From: Paracoccaceae bacterium
GTDB lineage: Bacteria > Pseudomonadota > Alphaproteobacteria > Rhodobacterales > Rhodobacteraceae
DNA length: 36,232 nucleotides
Assembly: GCA_017854675.1 (NCBI GenBank)
Contig: JAFMHE010000010.1
Location: 1-36,232 of the forward strand
Reading direction: 5' to 3'
How positions within the stretch are numbered: position 1 is the first letter of the stretch; the number at the start of each line of letters is the position of its first letter. Below are positions 1-9,359 of this stretch, piece by piece. The notes under the pieces are model-generated. The model saw only the letters and a list, made by a program, of their open reading frames with translations, was not told the origin of the DNA and searched no databases. Made by a program: the position numbers and the translations under genes.

Positions 1-192
1 GAAGGGCTGACATGGCGTCTGTCACAAGCTGCGCGCACCGTGATTGACGTCTACAAGCCAGAAGACGGATCATCTGGCGACTACGTCAAGGCAAAGAATG
101 GGGCGATGTTGGAGGCCGAGGAGTTGAAAGCGAGCCGTTCGGTTTTTGACAATATCGTCTTTGCGAAAGGTAAAAAGAAGCCGCCCGAGTGA
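1..192 (+). CDS. dnaG: 3' end of a CDS, probable DNA primase DnaG C-terminus (truncated by window edge)
   Basis: Frame 1 is open from base 1 to TGA at 190-192: EGLTWRLSQAARTVIDVYKPEDGSSGDYVKAKNGAMLEAEELKASRSVFDNIVFAKGKKKPPE*. Position directly upstream of rpoD matches the usual dnaG-rpoD order. Confidence 0.55.
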   Translation, partial: EGLTWRLSQAARTVIDVYKPEDGSSGDYVKAKNGAMLEAEELKASRSVFDNIVFAKGKKKPPE

Positions 193-366
193 TGCGATGT
201 GACGCGCGTTATCAAAAGCGCAAAGGGTGCGTGGATGGATTTGAGAGACGTTGGGCACTGGATGGACGACTGACGAAGATTACTTTTGCGAAGCCAAAAA
301 GCCGCTGAGACGGCATGCGTGACCTTTTTGGCGAGCAGTTTAGGAAAAATAAGGGCAATGGGTTTA

Positions 367-423
367 AGAATCACCCCAAACCCCGCATGATTCGAATGAA
401 CCGAATCACCGCACACTGATTCG
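367..423. promoter_or_regulatory. Cluster of four alternating GANTC-containing heptamers upstream of rpoD
   Basis: AGAATCA 367-373, TGATTCG 388-394, CGAATCA 402-408, TGATTCG 417-423; each contains GANTC. The rpoD ATG is at 449. Confidence 0.5.
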
Positions 424-448
424 CGCGACCGCGCTGGAGGGACTCACC

Positions 449-2437
449 ATGGCCGCTAAAGATACAAACGAAGACACCAAGCGCGACGAGAACGACAGCG
501 GGCATTCGCTCGACATGTCGCAGGCGGCTGTGAAAAAGATGATCTCGGAGGCCCGCGAAAAGGGCTATATCACTTATGGTCAGCTGAATACGGTGCTGCC
601 GCCTGATCAGGTCGGCTCCGAGCAGATCGAAGATGTGATGTCGATGTTGTCTGAAATGGGCATCAACATCATTGAGGACGAGGACGCCGAGGAAGAAGAA
701 GCCAAGGGCGGCACTGAACTGGCAACCACTGATAGTGCCAAGGAAATCGCGCTTTCGGCCGGCACCGCCGAGAAACTGGACCGGACCGATGATCCGGTGC
801 GGATGTACCTGCGCGAGATGGGTTCGGTCGAATTGTTGAGCCGCGAAGGCGAGATCGCGATTGCCAAGCGCATCGAGGCCGGTCGCAACACGATGATTGC
901 AGGGCTTTGCGAAAGCCCGCTGACCTTTCAGGCGATCACAATCTGGCGCGACGAATTGCTGTCAGAGGACATTCTGCTGCGCGACGTTATTGATCTGGAG
1001 GCCACGTTCGGCACCCAGATGGGGGACGAGGAAACCACGCCTGTTGTGCCCGCGGTTGGCGTTGTCTCGAGCGAGTCGAAAACAGACGACACCAAGCAGG
1101 AACTGGATGCAGACGGCAATCCGATCTCTGTGGATGACGACGATGATGACGAGGACGAACAGGCCAACATGTCGCTTGCCGCGATGGAGGCCGCTCTTAA
1201 GCCTCAGGTGCTGGAAGCGCTTGATATCATCGCGGATGATTACGCCAAGTTGAGCGAAATGCAGGACAGCCGGATTTCAGCGACGCTGAATGAGGATGGG
1301 TCTTTCTCCAAAAAGCAGGAAGGCACCTATCAAAAGCTGCGGTCGGAAATTGTGTTGTTGGTGAATGAGTTGCACCTGCACAATAACCGTATTGAAGCGC
1401 TGATTGACCAGCTTTACGGAATCAACCGCCGGATCATGCAAATTGACTCTGCCATGGTGAAATTGGCCGACCAAGCCCGCATCAACCGGAAAGAATTTGT
1501 CGATGCGTACCGTGGGTATGAGCTGGACCCAAATTGGCTAGAGCGGATGGCAGAAAAGCCTGGTCGCGGCTGGTCGATGTTCATCGAGAAATCAACGGAA
1601 AAGGTCGAAGAACTGCGTGCCGATATGGCGCAGGTGGGTCAATATGTTGGTCTTGATATCTCTGAATTCCGCCGCATCGTGCAGCAGGTTCAGAAGGGCG
1701 AAAAAGAAGCCCGTCAGGCCAAGAAAGAAATGGTCGAGGCGAACTTGCGTCTCGTGATTTCAATCGCCAAGAAATACACCAACCGCGGCCTGCAATTCCT
1801 TGATCTTATTCAGGAAGGTAACATCGGCCTGATGAAAGCGGTCGATAAATTCGAATACCGTCGGGGCTATAAATTCAGCACCTATGCGACGTGGTGGATC
1901 CGTCAGGCGATCACGCGGTCGATTGCCGATCAAGCCCGCACAATCCGTATTCCGGTCCATATGATCGAGACGATCAACAAGCTGGTGCGCACAGGTCGCC
2001 AGATGTTGCACGAGATCGGCCGCGAGCCGACGCCCGAAGAATTGGCCGAAAAGCTGCAGATGCCGCTGGAAAAGGTCCGCAAGGTGATGAAAATCGCCAA
2101 GGAGCCGATTTCACTTGAGACACCGATTGGTGACGAGGAAGACAGCCAGCTGGGTGATTTCATCGAGGACAAGAATGCGGTGCTGCCATTGGACAGTGCC
2201 ATTCAGGAAAACCTCAAGGAAACCACGACGCGGGTACTTGCATCTCTGACGCCGCGTGAGGAACGTGTGCTGCGCATGCGTTTCGGCATTGGTATGAACA
2301 CGGACCATACGTTGGAAGAAGTCGGCCAGCAGTTCAGCGTGACGCGCGAACGCATCCGGCAGATTGAGGCGAAGGCGCTGCGCAAACTGAAGCACCCGAG
2401 CCGATCACGCAAGTTGCGGTCGTTCCTCGACCAGTAA
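449..2437 (+). CDS. rpoD: RNA polymerase sigma factor RpoD (sigma-70)
   Basis: 662 aa; region 2 ([32 protein letters not shown]) and region 4 ([53 protein letters not shown]); SD GGAGGG at 436-441. Confidence 0.98.
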   Translation: MAAKDTNEDTKRDENDSGHSLDMSQAAVKKMISEAREKGYITYGQLNTVLPPDQVGSEQIEDVMSMLSEMGINIIEDEDAEEEEAKGGTELATTDSAKEIALSAGTAEKLDRTDDPVRMYLREMGSVELLSREGEIAIAKRIEAGRNTMIAGLCESPLTFQAITIWRDELLSEDILLRDVIDLEATFGTQMGDEETTPVVPAVGVVSSESKTDDTKQELDADGNPISVDDDDDDEDEQANMSLAAMEAALKPQVLEALDIIADDYAKLSEMQDSRISATLNEDGSFSKKQEGTYQKLRSEIVLLVNELHLHNNRIEALIDQLYGINRRIMQIDSAMVKLADQARINRKEFVDAYRGYELDPNWLERMAEKPGRGWSMFIEKSTEKVEELRADMAQVGQYVGLDISEFRRIVQQVQKGEKEARQAKKEMVEANLRLVISIAKKYTNRGLQFLDLIQEGNIGLMKAVDKFEYRRGYKFSTYATWWIRQAITRSIADQARTIRIPVHMIETINKLVRTGRQMLHEIGREPTPEELAEKLQMPLEKVRKVMKIAKEPISLETPIGDEEDSQLGDFIEDKNAVLPLDSAIQENLKETTTRVLASLTPREERVLRMRFGIGMNTDHTLEEVGQQFSVTRERIRQIEAKALRKLKHPSRSRKLRSFLDQ

Positions 2438-2474
2438 ACGCGACATATCTCGAGAGTTTTGAAAGGCGTTGCTG

Positions 2475-2496
2475 AAAGGCGGCGCCTTTTTCTTTT
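2475..2496 (+). terminator. Rho-independent terminator of rpoD
   Basis: AAAGGC-GGC-GCCTTT stem-loop followed by TTCTTTT, just after the rpoD stop. Confidence 0.7.
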
Positions 2497-2704
2497 GGGT
2501 TAAACGCTCGCTCTCAACGCACCCGTTCATGCGACTACTGCCAAGACTTTTTTGGAGCCAAAGACATCGCTTATTAAGGGGGGAAGGACAGTGCCCGAGG
2601 GGGGCACCAATCTTTTATGGAAACCGTCATTCCGCCACAGGACTGACAAAATCCCAAAATACGGAAGGCTATAGCCGTTTGGCTGGAAACTCAGGATCAA
2701 TGAT

Positions 2705-3505
2705 ATGTTGGGCTTTGCTATATTGGGTCTACTCGGCATGGGGATAGCTTTCAGTTTGTTGGATGATGGAGATGAAGCTTCCATATTCTCAAGTGGCAGC
2801 AGTTCGGATGAAGGTACGGAGGATGCCGACTTTATCGATTCAGGTGACGGTGATAACCGGGTTTTCGCCGGGGGTGGCGACGATATTGTGCTGGCGGGCG
2901 ATGGCGACGACCGCGTCTTTGGGGGTGCTGGCGATGATTTGATTGCTGGCGAAGGGGGCGATGATTTTCTGCGCGGCGGAAGTGGTGATGATGTAATCAT
3001 TGCCGGTCCCGGTCAGGATGTGGTCCATGGCGACATCGGGAATGACTATATTGAAGGCATTGATATCACAGACACCCGCGGCATTATCGAGATCACGGAA
3101 GCGTCGATACGCAGCGGTATTCCGTTAACGCAGGAAGATCTGGATCGCGTTGTCGACCTGAAAGCCGCCACCGAAGAGGCTGATGTGTTGAACGGGGGTA
3201 TGGGTGACGATGTGATCATCGCAGGCAGCAATGATCAAGTCGATACGGGAACAGGTTTTGACACGGTGAATGTAGGCCTGTGGGTCAATCCACAAGCGCC
3301 AGTACAGATCAACGATTTTGACCCTTTCAGGGACGAAATTGTCTATACATATGAGGGCATTGTTCCGCCCACTGTCACTTTTGACGAAACTGATGAAGGC
3401 ACCGCAACGCTTGTTGTTGATGGTGAGATCGTCGCCTTCTTCGAGAAGGTCGATTTCCTGGACCTTTTGGCAAGAACACCAATCACTTTGGAGCGCTTTG
3501 CGTAG
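2705..3505 (+). CDS. Calcium-binding RTX-repeat protein with N-terminal hydrophobic segment
   Basis: Repeated GGxGxDxxx nonapeptides (FAGGGDDIVLAGDGDDRVFGGAGDDLIAGEGGDDFLRGGSGDDVI); N-terminus MLGFAILGLLGMGIAFSLL resembles a membrane anchor or signal. Confidence 0.85.
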   Translation: MLGFAILGLLGMGIAFSLLDDGDEASIFSSGSSSDEGTEDADFIDSGDGDNRVFAGGGDDIVLAGDGDDRVFGGAGDDLIAGEGGDDFLRGGSGDDVIIAGPGQDVVHGDIGNDYIEGIDITDTRGIIEITEASIRSGIPLTQEDLDRVVDLKAATEEADVLNGGMGDDVIIAGSNDQVDTGTGFDTVNVGLWVNPQAPVQINDFDPFRDEIVYTYEGIVPPTVTFDETDEGTATLVVDGEIVAFFEKVDFLDLLARTPITLERFA

Positions 3506-3903
3506 CCGCCACTTGTGTGGCGAACATGGGGCTCTTAAGGTTTGAGCAACGCCCTTTGGCGAAAGCTTTGTTATAACAAATACACGTCCGGCTATCTCGC
3601 CAAACTCGCCCAAGCAAAGTGACTTTGACGCCTTGTGATCTGACCCAGTCTTGTGCGGCAGAACATACTGTCGCTTGCGACGTATGAATGCGCGCTTCGT
3701 GTAAATTGCTTACTTCAATCTGTCGCGGGCCCCGATCGGTGAAAACCGCTTGTCATAATCTCTGGAGTAAAGGACGTCCTCAAAAGCCCGTAGAGACAGC
3801 CAAATGATTTCGCTAACGCACCTGTGATTTTGAAGTGTGCATGAGACGCCCTATCTGGGATGGAAGAGATTGTTCCCGTTTTGAATAGTGAGAGGTTTTC
3901 CAG

Positions 3904-4341
3904 ATGCGACTTGCCCTGACTGCCGTGGCCTTTGCTACCGTGCTTGCCGGAGCCGGCGCTGCGCAGACCTTTACCGCCGAGAACCAGCTGAAGGTTGTGC
4001 CGCTGAACGGATCAGATTTCGAAGTTATCGAGGCGCGCGGCGAAGGCCCGCGCGGCATGTGGTGTGCGGCGGCTGATTATGCGGTGAGCCAAGGACGCAC
4101 CGGTCCGGGCCAACGTATCTATGTGAAAACGCCGCGCGGCCCTTCGGTCAGCGTCGCGGGGCGCAAAGGTGTGGTGTTTACCACCGATGAAAGCCGTTTG
4201 TCGCAACCGCCAAGCCGGTCTTTGTCGGTTGGCACGCGCACCGTCGGTGAGGGACTGCCAGTGGTACATGCCTTCCAGTTTTGCCGCGACTACCAGATTG
4301 AACTTGGTGATATTTTATTCCTCAGAAAAGGAAATTTGTGA
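3904..4341 (+). CDS. Secreted small protein, paralog 1 of 3 (unknown function)
   Basis: 145 aa with signal peptide (MRLALTAVAFATVLAGAGAAQT); motif ARGEGPRGMWCAAADYA shared with the next ORF; C-terminal FCRD. Confidence 0.8.
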   Translation: MRLALTAVAFATVLAGAGAAQTFTAENQLKVVPLNGSDFEVIEARGEGPRGMWCAAADYAVSQGRTGPGQRIYVKTPRGPSVSVAGRKGVVFTTDESRLSQPPSRSLSVGTRTVGEGLPVVHAFQFCRDYQIELGDILFLRKGNL

Positions 4342-4733
4342 TGTTACGACTTTTTTCAGCATGTGTATTGACCGCTGCCTTGGCTGCACCGCTTGGCGCG
4401 CAAACATTTCATGCAAAGAACGGCGTGACAGCCACGCCTGACGCGGGTGTTTTTTCGGTCGCTAATGGCGGGGGGCTGGGGGCACGTGGTATGTGGTGTG
4501 CTGCCGCAGATTACGCACGCGACGTATTGGGTGCCAATGGCTCACAGCGGATCTATGTCGCCGAGGACCGTGCGCGCGGGCAGCGTGGACCGGTCCGCTT
4601 TACACTTGATGCGACGGGCCTGACCCCATCACGGGTTTCGATTATTGGTTCCTCCATTCGAACAGCCGGGGCTAATCTGTCTGTGGGTCATGCGATTTCG
4701 TTCTGCGCTGATTTCAAGTTGAGGAGCAGATGA
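4341..4733 (+). CDS. Secreted small protein, paralog 2 of 3 (unknown function)
   Basis: Signal peptide MLRLFSACVLTAALAAPLGAQT; motif GLGARGMWCAAADYA; C-terminal FCAD; start overlaps the previous stop (track start 4338 is GTG, ATG at 4341). Confidence 0.8.
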   Translation: MLRLFSACVLTAALAAPLGAQTFHAKNGVTATPDAGVFSVANGGGLGARGMWCAAADYARDVLGANGSQRIYVAEDRARGQRGPVRFTLDATGLTPSRVSIIGSSIRTAGANLSVGHAISFCADFKLRSR

Positions 4734-5134
4734 AGGGCGCCATTCTTGCAGGGTTTGTTGCACTCGCCCCGGTTTGTGTAGGTGCTGCAACGACCCGAGA
4801 AGAGGACAGCATGGTCATCAACCGGATAAATGCATCTGATTTCGAAGTGGTAGAAACCCGAAGCATGGGTGCCGCAGATTTCTGGTGCGGTGCTGCGACC
4901 TTTGTCGAGCGCCGCAGCGGTTTGTCAAATCTCACAGAAATCTACCTAAAGCGATCCCGTGGGCCCAGTGTGACTGCGCCGGGACGCAACGCGGTCGTTT
5001 TTTCAACCAGCCCGGCGGGGTTGCCGCGTGCTGAAAGTCGCCTGAGCCTTTCAGTGGACCGCCCCGGCGACATGATCAAATCCGTGCAAGCGCGGCGTTA
5101 TTGCCGCGACGCCTTTACCCGCTCAACCAAATAG
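4730..5134 (+). CDS. Secreted small protein, paralog 3 of 3 (diverged)
   Basis: ATGA overlap with the upstream gene; signal-like N-terminus; SDFEVVETRSMGAADFWCGAATF matches SDFEVIEARGEGPRGMWCAAADY of paralog 1; C-terminal YCRD. Confidence 0.8.
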   Translation: MKGAILAGFVALAPVCVGAATTREEDSMVINRINASDFEVVETRSMGAADFWCGAATFVERRSGLSNLTEIYLKRSRGPSVTAPGRNAVVFSTSPAGLPRAESRLSLSVDRPGDMIKSVQARRYCRDAFTRSTK

Positions 5135-5143
5135 GCGGGCCAT

Positions 5144-5578
5144 ATGGGGCAGATGCCACCCGTGCAGCAGCAGTTCGTCATATCCACGCGCGGACCCGGC
5201 CTTTACGAGTTCACGGATCTGGTTGCAAACTGGATCGCTCGGTAGAGGATGACCGAAGGTCTGTTGACGTTGATGGTGCAACACACCTCTGCGCCGCTGT
5301 TAGTCCAGGAAAATGCAGACCCCGATGTCCAGCGCGACCTGCAGGCGTTTTTTGCGCGACTGGTTCCGTCCTGTGATGATCCGCAGATGTCCTATCTGAC
5401 GCATACCCGGGAAGGGCCCGATGACATGCCCGCGCATATCAAGGCGGCGATGATGCCAGTGAGCTTGTCCATCCCGGTGGCGCAAGGTCGTATGTGTTTG
5501 GGGATCTGGCAGGGCATTTATCTGTTTGAACATCGCACGTTCCCGCATTCCCGCAGAGTGGTGGCGCATTTTGCCTGA
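5144..5578 (+). pseudogene. yjbQ: UPF0047/YjbQ family protein interrupted by in-frame TAG at 5243-5245 (or N-terminally truncated product starting at ATG 5249)
   Basis: 5144 reads MGQMPPVQQQFVISTRGPGLYEFTDLVANWIAR*RMTEGLLTLMVQHTSAPLLVQENADPDVQRDL...GPDDMPAHIKAAMMPVSLSIPVAQGRMCLGIWQGIYLFEHR; both halves are in the same frame and align with the YjbQ family (HTSA, ENxDP, DDMPxHIK, GxWQGIxLxEHR). Confidence 0.75.
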
Positions 5579-5710
5579 TGTGGCTTTGCGGCACACCCTA
5601 TCTATGGTGTGCATTTCGCCTCTACCCAAAACCCTGCGCCTCGCCTATAACTCTAGTCAAGAGGGCGGAACGCCCCACAAGTGAGGCAGGAAATATAAGG
5701 GGGATGGCGT

Positions 5711-6178
5711 ATGCGCTGCCCGTTTTGCGGAAACATTGACACCCAAGTAAAAGACAGCCGTCCGGCAGAGGATCACGTATCCATCCGCCGTCGCCGGTTT
5801 TGCCCCGCGTGTGGCGGCAGATTTACGACCTACGAACGCGTCCAGTTGCGCGATCTGGTCGTGCTGAAAACATCCGGAAAACGTGAAGATTTTGATCGTG
5901 ACAAGCTAGAGCGGTCGATCCGCATCTCCATGCAGAAGCGCCCGATTGATCCCGAACGCATCGACCAGATGATCAGCGGCATTGTGCGCCGGTTGGAAAG
6001 CATGGGCGAGACAGATATCGCTTCCAAGCAGATCGGCGAGATTGTGATGGAGGCGCTCGCGCGCATCGACACGGTCGCTTATGTGCGGTTTGCCAGTGTT
6101 TACAAGAACTTCCAGGCGGCGGATGACTTTGACAAGTTCGTGCAGGAACTGCGTCCGAACGCACCCGGAGAAGAATGA
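5711..6178 (+). CDS. nrdR: Transcriptional repressor NrdR
   Basis: [62 protein letters not shown]-cone domain; classic NrdR. Confidence 0.97.
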   Translation: MRCPFCGNIDTQVKDSRPAEDHVSIRRRRFCPACGGRFTTYERVQLRDLVVLKTSGKREDFDRDKLERSIRISMQKRPIDPERIDQMISGIVRRLESMGETDIASKQIGEIVMEALARIDTVAYVRFASVYKNFQAADDFDKFVQELRPNAPGEE

Positions 6179-7263
6179 GCGACACAAGATTTATGGCGCT
6201 GGCCCTGTCTTTGGGCCGGCGGGGGCAGGGGCGGACGTGGCCGAACCCGGCTGTGGGCTGTGTGATCGTGCAGCAGGGCCGCATCATCGGGCGCGGCTGG
6301 ACCCAGCCGGGCGGACGCCCCCATGCCGAAACCTGCGCGTTGGCCCAAGCCGGTGACGCGGCGCGCGGTGCGACGGCTTATGTCACACTCGAACCCTGTG
6401 CCCATCACGGACAGACCCCGCCTTGCACAGATGCATTGATTGCAGCAGGGGTTGCCCGCGTGGTGATCGCTGCCAAAGACCACGACGCGCGTGTGGATGG
6501 CAAAGGGATCGCTCTGTTGCGGGATGCGGGCATCACCGTCGTCACAGGCGTGATGGAGACCGCGGCAACCGCCGATCATGCAGGTTTTTTTGCACGCACA
6601 TCATCTGGCCGCCCTATGGTTACGCTGAAACTGGCGCATTCTTTTGACGGGCGGATCGCGACAGCGACGGGCGAAAGCCAATGGATCACAGATGCGCCCG
6701 CGCGGCGCGTTGTTCATGCCATGCGCAGCCGCCACGACGCGGTGATGGTAGGGGCGGGAACGGCGCGCAAGGATGACCCCAGCCTTACCGTGCGTGGCCT
6801 TGGCGTCACGGATCAACCCGCACGGATTGTGGTATCGCGCAGGCTCGATTTGCCGCTGATGGGTGAATTGGCCCGCACGGCGAATGAGGTGCCGGTGATC
6901 TTGTGTCACGGCACAGACGCGGACGCGACATTGGTCAATACATGGCGCGACCTTGGCGCGACCTTGATGACTTGCCGCGTCAAAGGCGCGCATCTTGATC
7001 CGGTTGACGTGTTGCAGAACCTCGGCACGCACGGGTTCACACGGATTTTCTGCGAGGGCGGCAGCGCGCTTGCAGCCTCACTCATCAATGCCGATCTGGT
7101 CGACCACCTGATCGGGTTCCACGCAGGCGTCGTTATCGGTGCCGAAGGGTTGCCTGGCATTGGCGCCATGGGGCTGTCAAACTTGGCCGGGGCACCACGC
7201 TACCGCCTTGCCAAAACCAGCCAGATTGGCCCTGATGTCCTCACCCAATGGACGCGCCGCTAA
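6175..7263 (+). CDS. ribD: Bifunctional diaminohydroxyphosphoribosylaminopyrimidine deaminase / 5-amino-6-(5-phosphoribosylamino)uracil reductase RibD
   Basis: Deaminase motif HAETCAL...[20 protein letters not shown]; reductase domain; ATGA overlap with nrdR. Confidence 0.96.
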   Translation: MSDTRFMALALSLGRRGQGRTWPNPAVGCVIVQQGRIIGRGWTQPGGRPHAETCALAQAGDAARGATAYVTLEPCAHHGQTPPCTDALIAAGVARVVIAAKDHDARVDGKGIALLRDAGITVVTGVMETAATADHAGFFARTSSGRPMVTLKLAHSFDGRIATATGESQWITDAPARRVVHAMRSRHDAVMVGAGTARKDDPSLTVRGLGVTDQPARIVVSRRLDLPLMGELARTANEVPVILCHGTDADATLVNTWRDLGATLMTCRVKGAHLDPVDVLQNLGTHGFTRIFCEGGSALAASLINADLVDHLIGFHAGVVIGAEGLPGIGAMGLSNLAGAPRYRLAKTSQIGPDVLTQWTRR

Positions 7264-7267
7264 ACCG

Positions 7268-7311
7268 TTCTTTTCGCTAAAAATACCTGTGGGGTCCGGG
7301 GCAAAGCCCCG
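7268..7311. repeat. Hairpin + AT-rich element, copy A, at convergent ribD/kpsC ends
   Basis: Reverse complement: CGGGGCTTTGCCCCGGACCCCACAGGTATTTTTAGCGAAAAGAA; resembles copy B at 17879-17924. Confidence 0.55.
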
Positions 7312-7318
7312 CAATGCG

Positions 7319-9355
7319 CTATCCTCTGCGCCACAAATGCGCCTGCGTGGCAAAGACCCCTTGCAGCTTTGACACCAACCGGTTTGCAGGACCGGGGCGC
7401 GGCACGTGGCCTGTGGCCAGACGCGCAACAACCACTTCAACCGGGCAGGCAAGCCCTGTGACGGGATCACGGTAGCGCGGATAGTCAATCAATACTGCGT
7501 GCACCAATCCCTCAAGTGTGACTTCGGAACGCCGCCGTGGCGGGACATCGCCCAGATCTTTTGTCAGCCCCCAACCCGCATAAAACGGCGCGCCCAGTGT
7601 CGTGACTGCGACCCCGCGCACCAACGCCTCAAAGCCGAGAAGCGATGTCATGGTCCAGACTTCGTCAGCCTGATCCAGCGCTGCAATCGGGCTTATGTCG
7701 TGCAAAACGCGCGTCGCCAGCGCCGAGGCGTCGATTTTGCCTACGCGCAGGCCCGCTTCTATATCGGGGTGCGGTTTGTAGAGGATGCAGGCATTCGGGT
7801 GGGCATCGCGGGCAGCACGCAGCAGGGCGGCATTGGTACGCACGTCCGACGCGCCCATCAGGACAGAGGCGTCGTCTTCGACCTGACCCGGCACAAGGAT
7901 GCGCGGGGATGGGGGCAGATCATCCAGTTGCAATCTGTTTGATAGGTTGTATTTGCTGATCTCGTTTGCGCGCAGGGTCTCGATCAGGCGTGTGGCGCGT
8001 GCGTGCTGGTCAGGGCGCAGAGTTGCACGTGCCTCGATCCATTTTTCCAATCTGCTGGGCTGGGCAGGGTCGTAGTAGATGCCCAGATCGTCGCAGACCA
8101 GTGACATCGGCGGGATCAACGCCGCGCCCAGACCTTTGGAGCGGATGAAACCGTCCTCGATCTTGATCGCGTCGGCGTGGCCCACATCGGCCTTGCCCGC
8201 CCAAACCATCCACGGCTTTTCCGCTGCACGGGCTTTGGCAGGATCATCCTCAAAGATGACAGGCTGCTGCGCCCCAAAGAACTGCTGCAGGGGTTTGCGT
8301 TTCCACAGCCGCATGCCTGACGCGGCCCATCCGCGATGGTCTTCGCGCCATGCGCGGGTTTGCGCGGCGAGGGCCTCAAGCGTATCCTCCAGTGGGCACA
8401 GGCGGTCGTGATAAGGGTCATACCATCTGGGATAGAGCAGCATAGCGGCTGCAAAAAGCTGTGCGCGGGTCAGTTTGCGGGTCCGGCGCGGCACGGGAAA
8501 TTCGTCTGTGGTCAGGCCCCATCCCGCATAGAAAGGTTGACCGAAAACGCGCGGTTTATGGCCCGCATATATCGCCTCGAACCCGACTTGCGATGAGACG
8601 GTGTAGACGCCCACCGCCCCTTCAAACAGCGCCCAAGGGCTGACGGAATCTGTAAGCAGGGTGATGCGGGCATTGGTATCGGCTGCGGTGAAATAACCTG
8701 CGCGAAAACCCTGCGCCGTTTCGGGATGTGCTTTGATCACGACGGGCGCGCCGGGGTGTTCCTCTTGCGCAAAGACGAGCATTTCCAGAAACCGCGCCCG
8801 GTCAGCACCTGATGAGACAACAGAGGCGTCCCCGCATGTTTGATCAATCACCAACACGTAACCCGGCGCGGGCAGGGCTGTACCGGTATCAAAGGCCGTG
8901 TATTTGGTCAGATGCGCCTCTGCCATACGCGCGGCAGCACCGCGGGCCCGGTTCAAAAGGTCTGTATTATCAAGGGGGTGTTCGGTCAGCATCTGCTCCA
9001 GATCGCTGATCGTGCTGGGGTCAAAATGCACGCCCTTGTGGTCAATAAGCAGGCCCAATGGCGGCTCGCCTGCGCGACCGGGGTGAAGCGAGCGCAGGAA
9101 CGCGTCTTCGACCCGCACGACTGGCGCGCCGTATTTTTCGGCGATGCCAAGGCCACGGTGGGCGGTCGGGGACTTGCCCCAGACGGCAACCGCATCACCG
9201 GCGCGGGGCAGGCCCAGATGCAGGCTGTAGCCTGATAATTTCAGGATGCGGCGCAGACGGCGCTGCGTCAGAAAGCCGCCGTTGTATGTAAAAAGCCGCC
9301 GGTCCTGTGCAGGACCGGCGGCGGGTGTGTCGTAAAACTCAGGGCCCAAGGCCAC
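7319..9355 (-). CDS. kpsC: Capsular polysaccharide biosynthesis protein KpsC (dual-module beta-Kdo transferase family)
   Basis: 678 aa; two internally similar halves (RVEDAFLRS.../KIEDGFIRS...; FGQPFYAGWGLTTDE/LGAPFYAGWGLTKD). Confidence 0.9.
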   Translation of the reverse strand: MALGPEFYDTPAAGPAQDRRLFTYNGGFLTQRRLRRILKLSGYSLHLGLPRAGDAVAVWGKSPTAHRGLGIAEKYGAPVVRVEDAFLRSLHPGRAGEPPLGLLIDHKGVHFDPSTISDLEQMLTEHPLDNTDLLNRARGAAARMAEAHLTKYTAFDTGTALPAPGYVLVIDQTCGDASVVSSGADRARFLEMLVFAQEEHPGAPVVIKAHPETAQGFRAGYFTAADTNARITLLTDSVSPWALFEGAVGVYTVSSQVGFEAIYAGHKPRVFGQPFYAGWGLTTDEFPVPRRTRKLTRAQLFAAAMLLYPRWYDPYHDRLCPLEDTLEALAAQTRAWREDHRGWAASGMRLWKRKPLQQFFGAQQPVIFEDDPAKARAAEKPWMVWAGKADVGHADAIKIEDGFIRSKGLGAALIPPMSLVCDDLGIYYDPAQPSRLEKWIEARATLRPDQHARATRLIETLRANEISKYNLSNRLQLDDLPPSPRILVPGQVEDDASVLMGASDVRTNAALLRAARDAHPNACILYKPHPDIEAGLRVGKIDASALATRVLHDISPIAALDQADEVWTMTSLLGFEALVRGVAVTTLGAPFYAGWGLTKDLGDVPPRRRSEVTLEGLVHAVLIDYPRYRDPVTGLACPVEVVVARLATGHVPRPGPANRLVSKLQGVFATQAHLWRRG

Positions 9356-9359
9356 GGAT

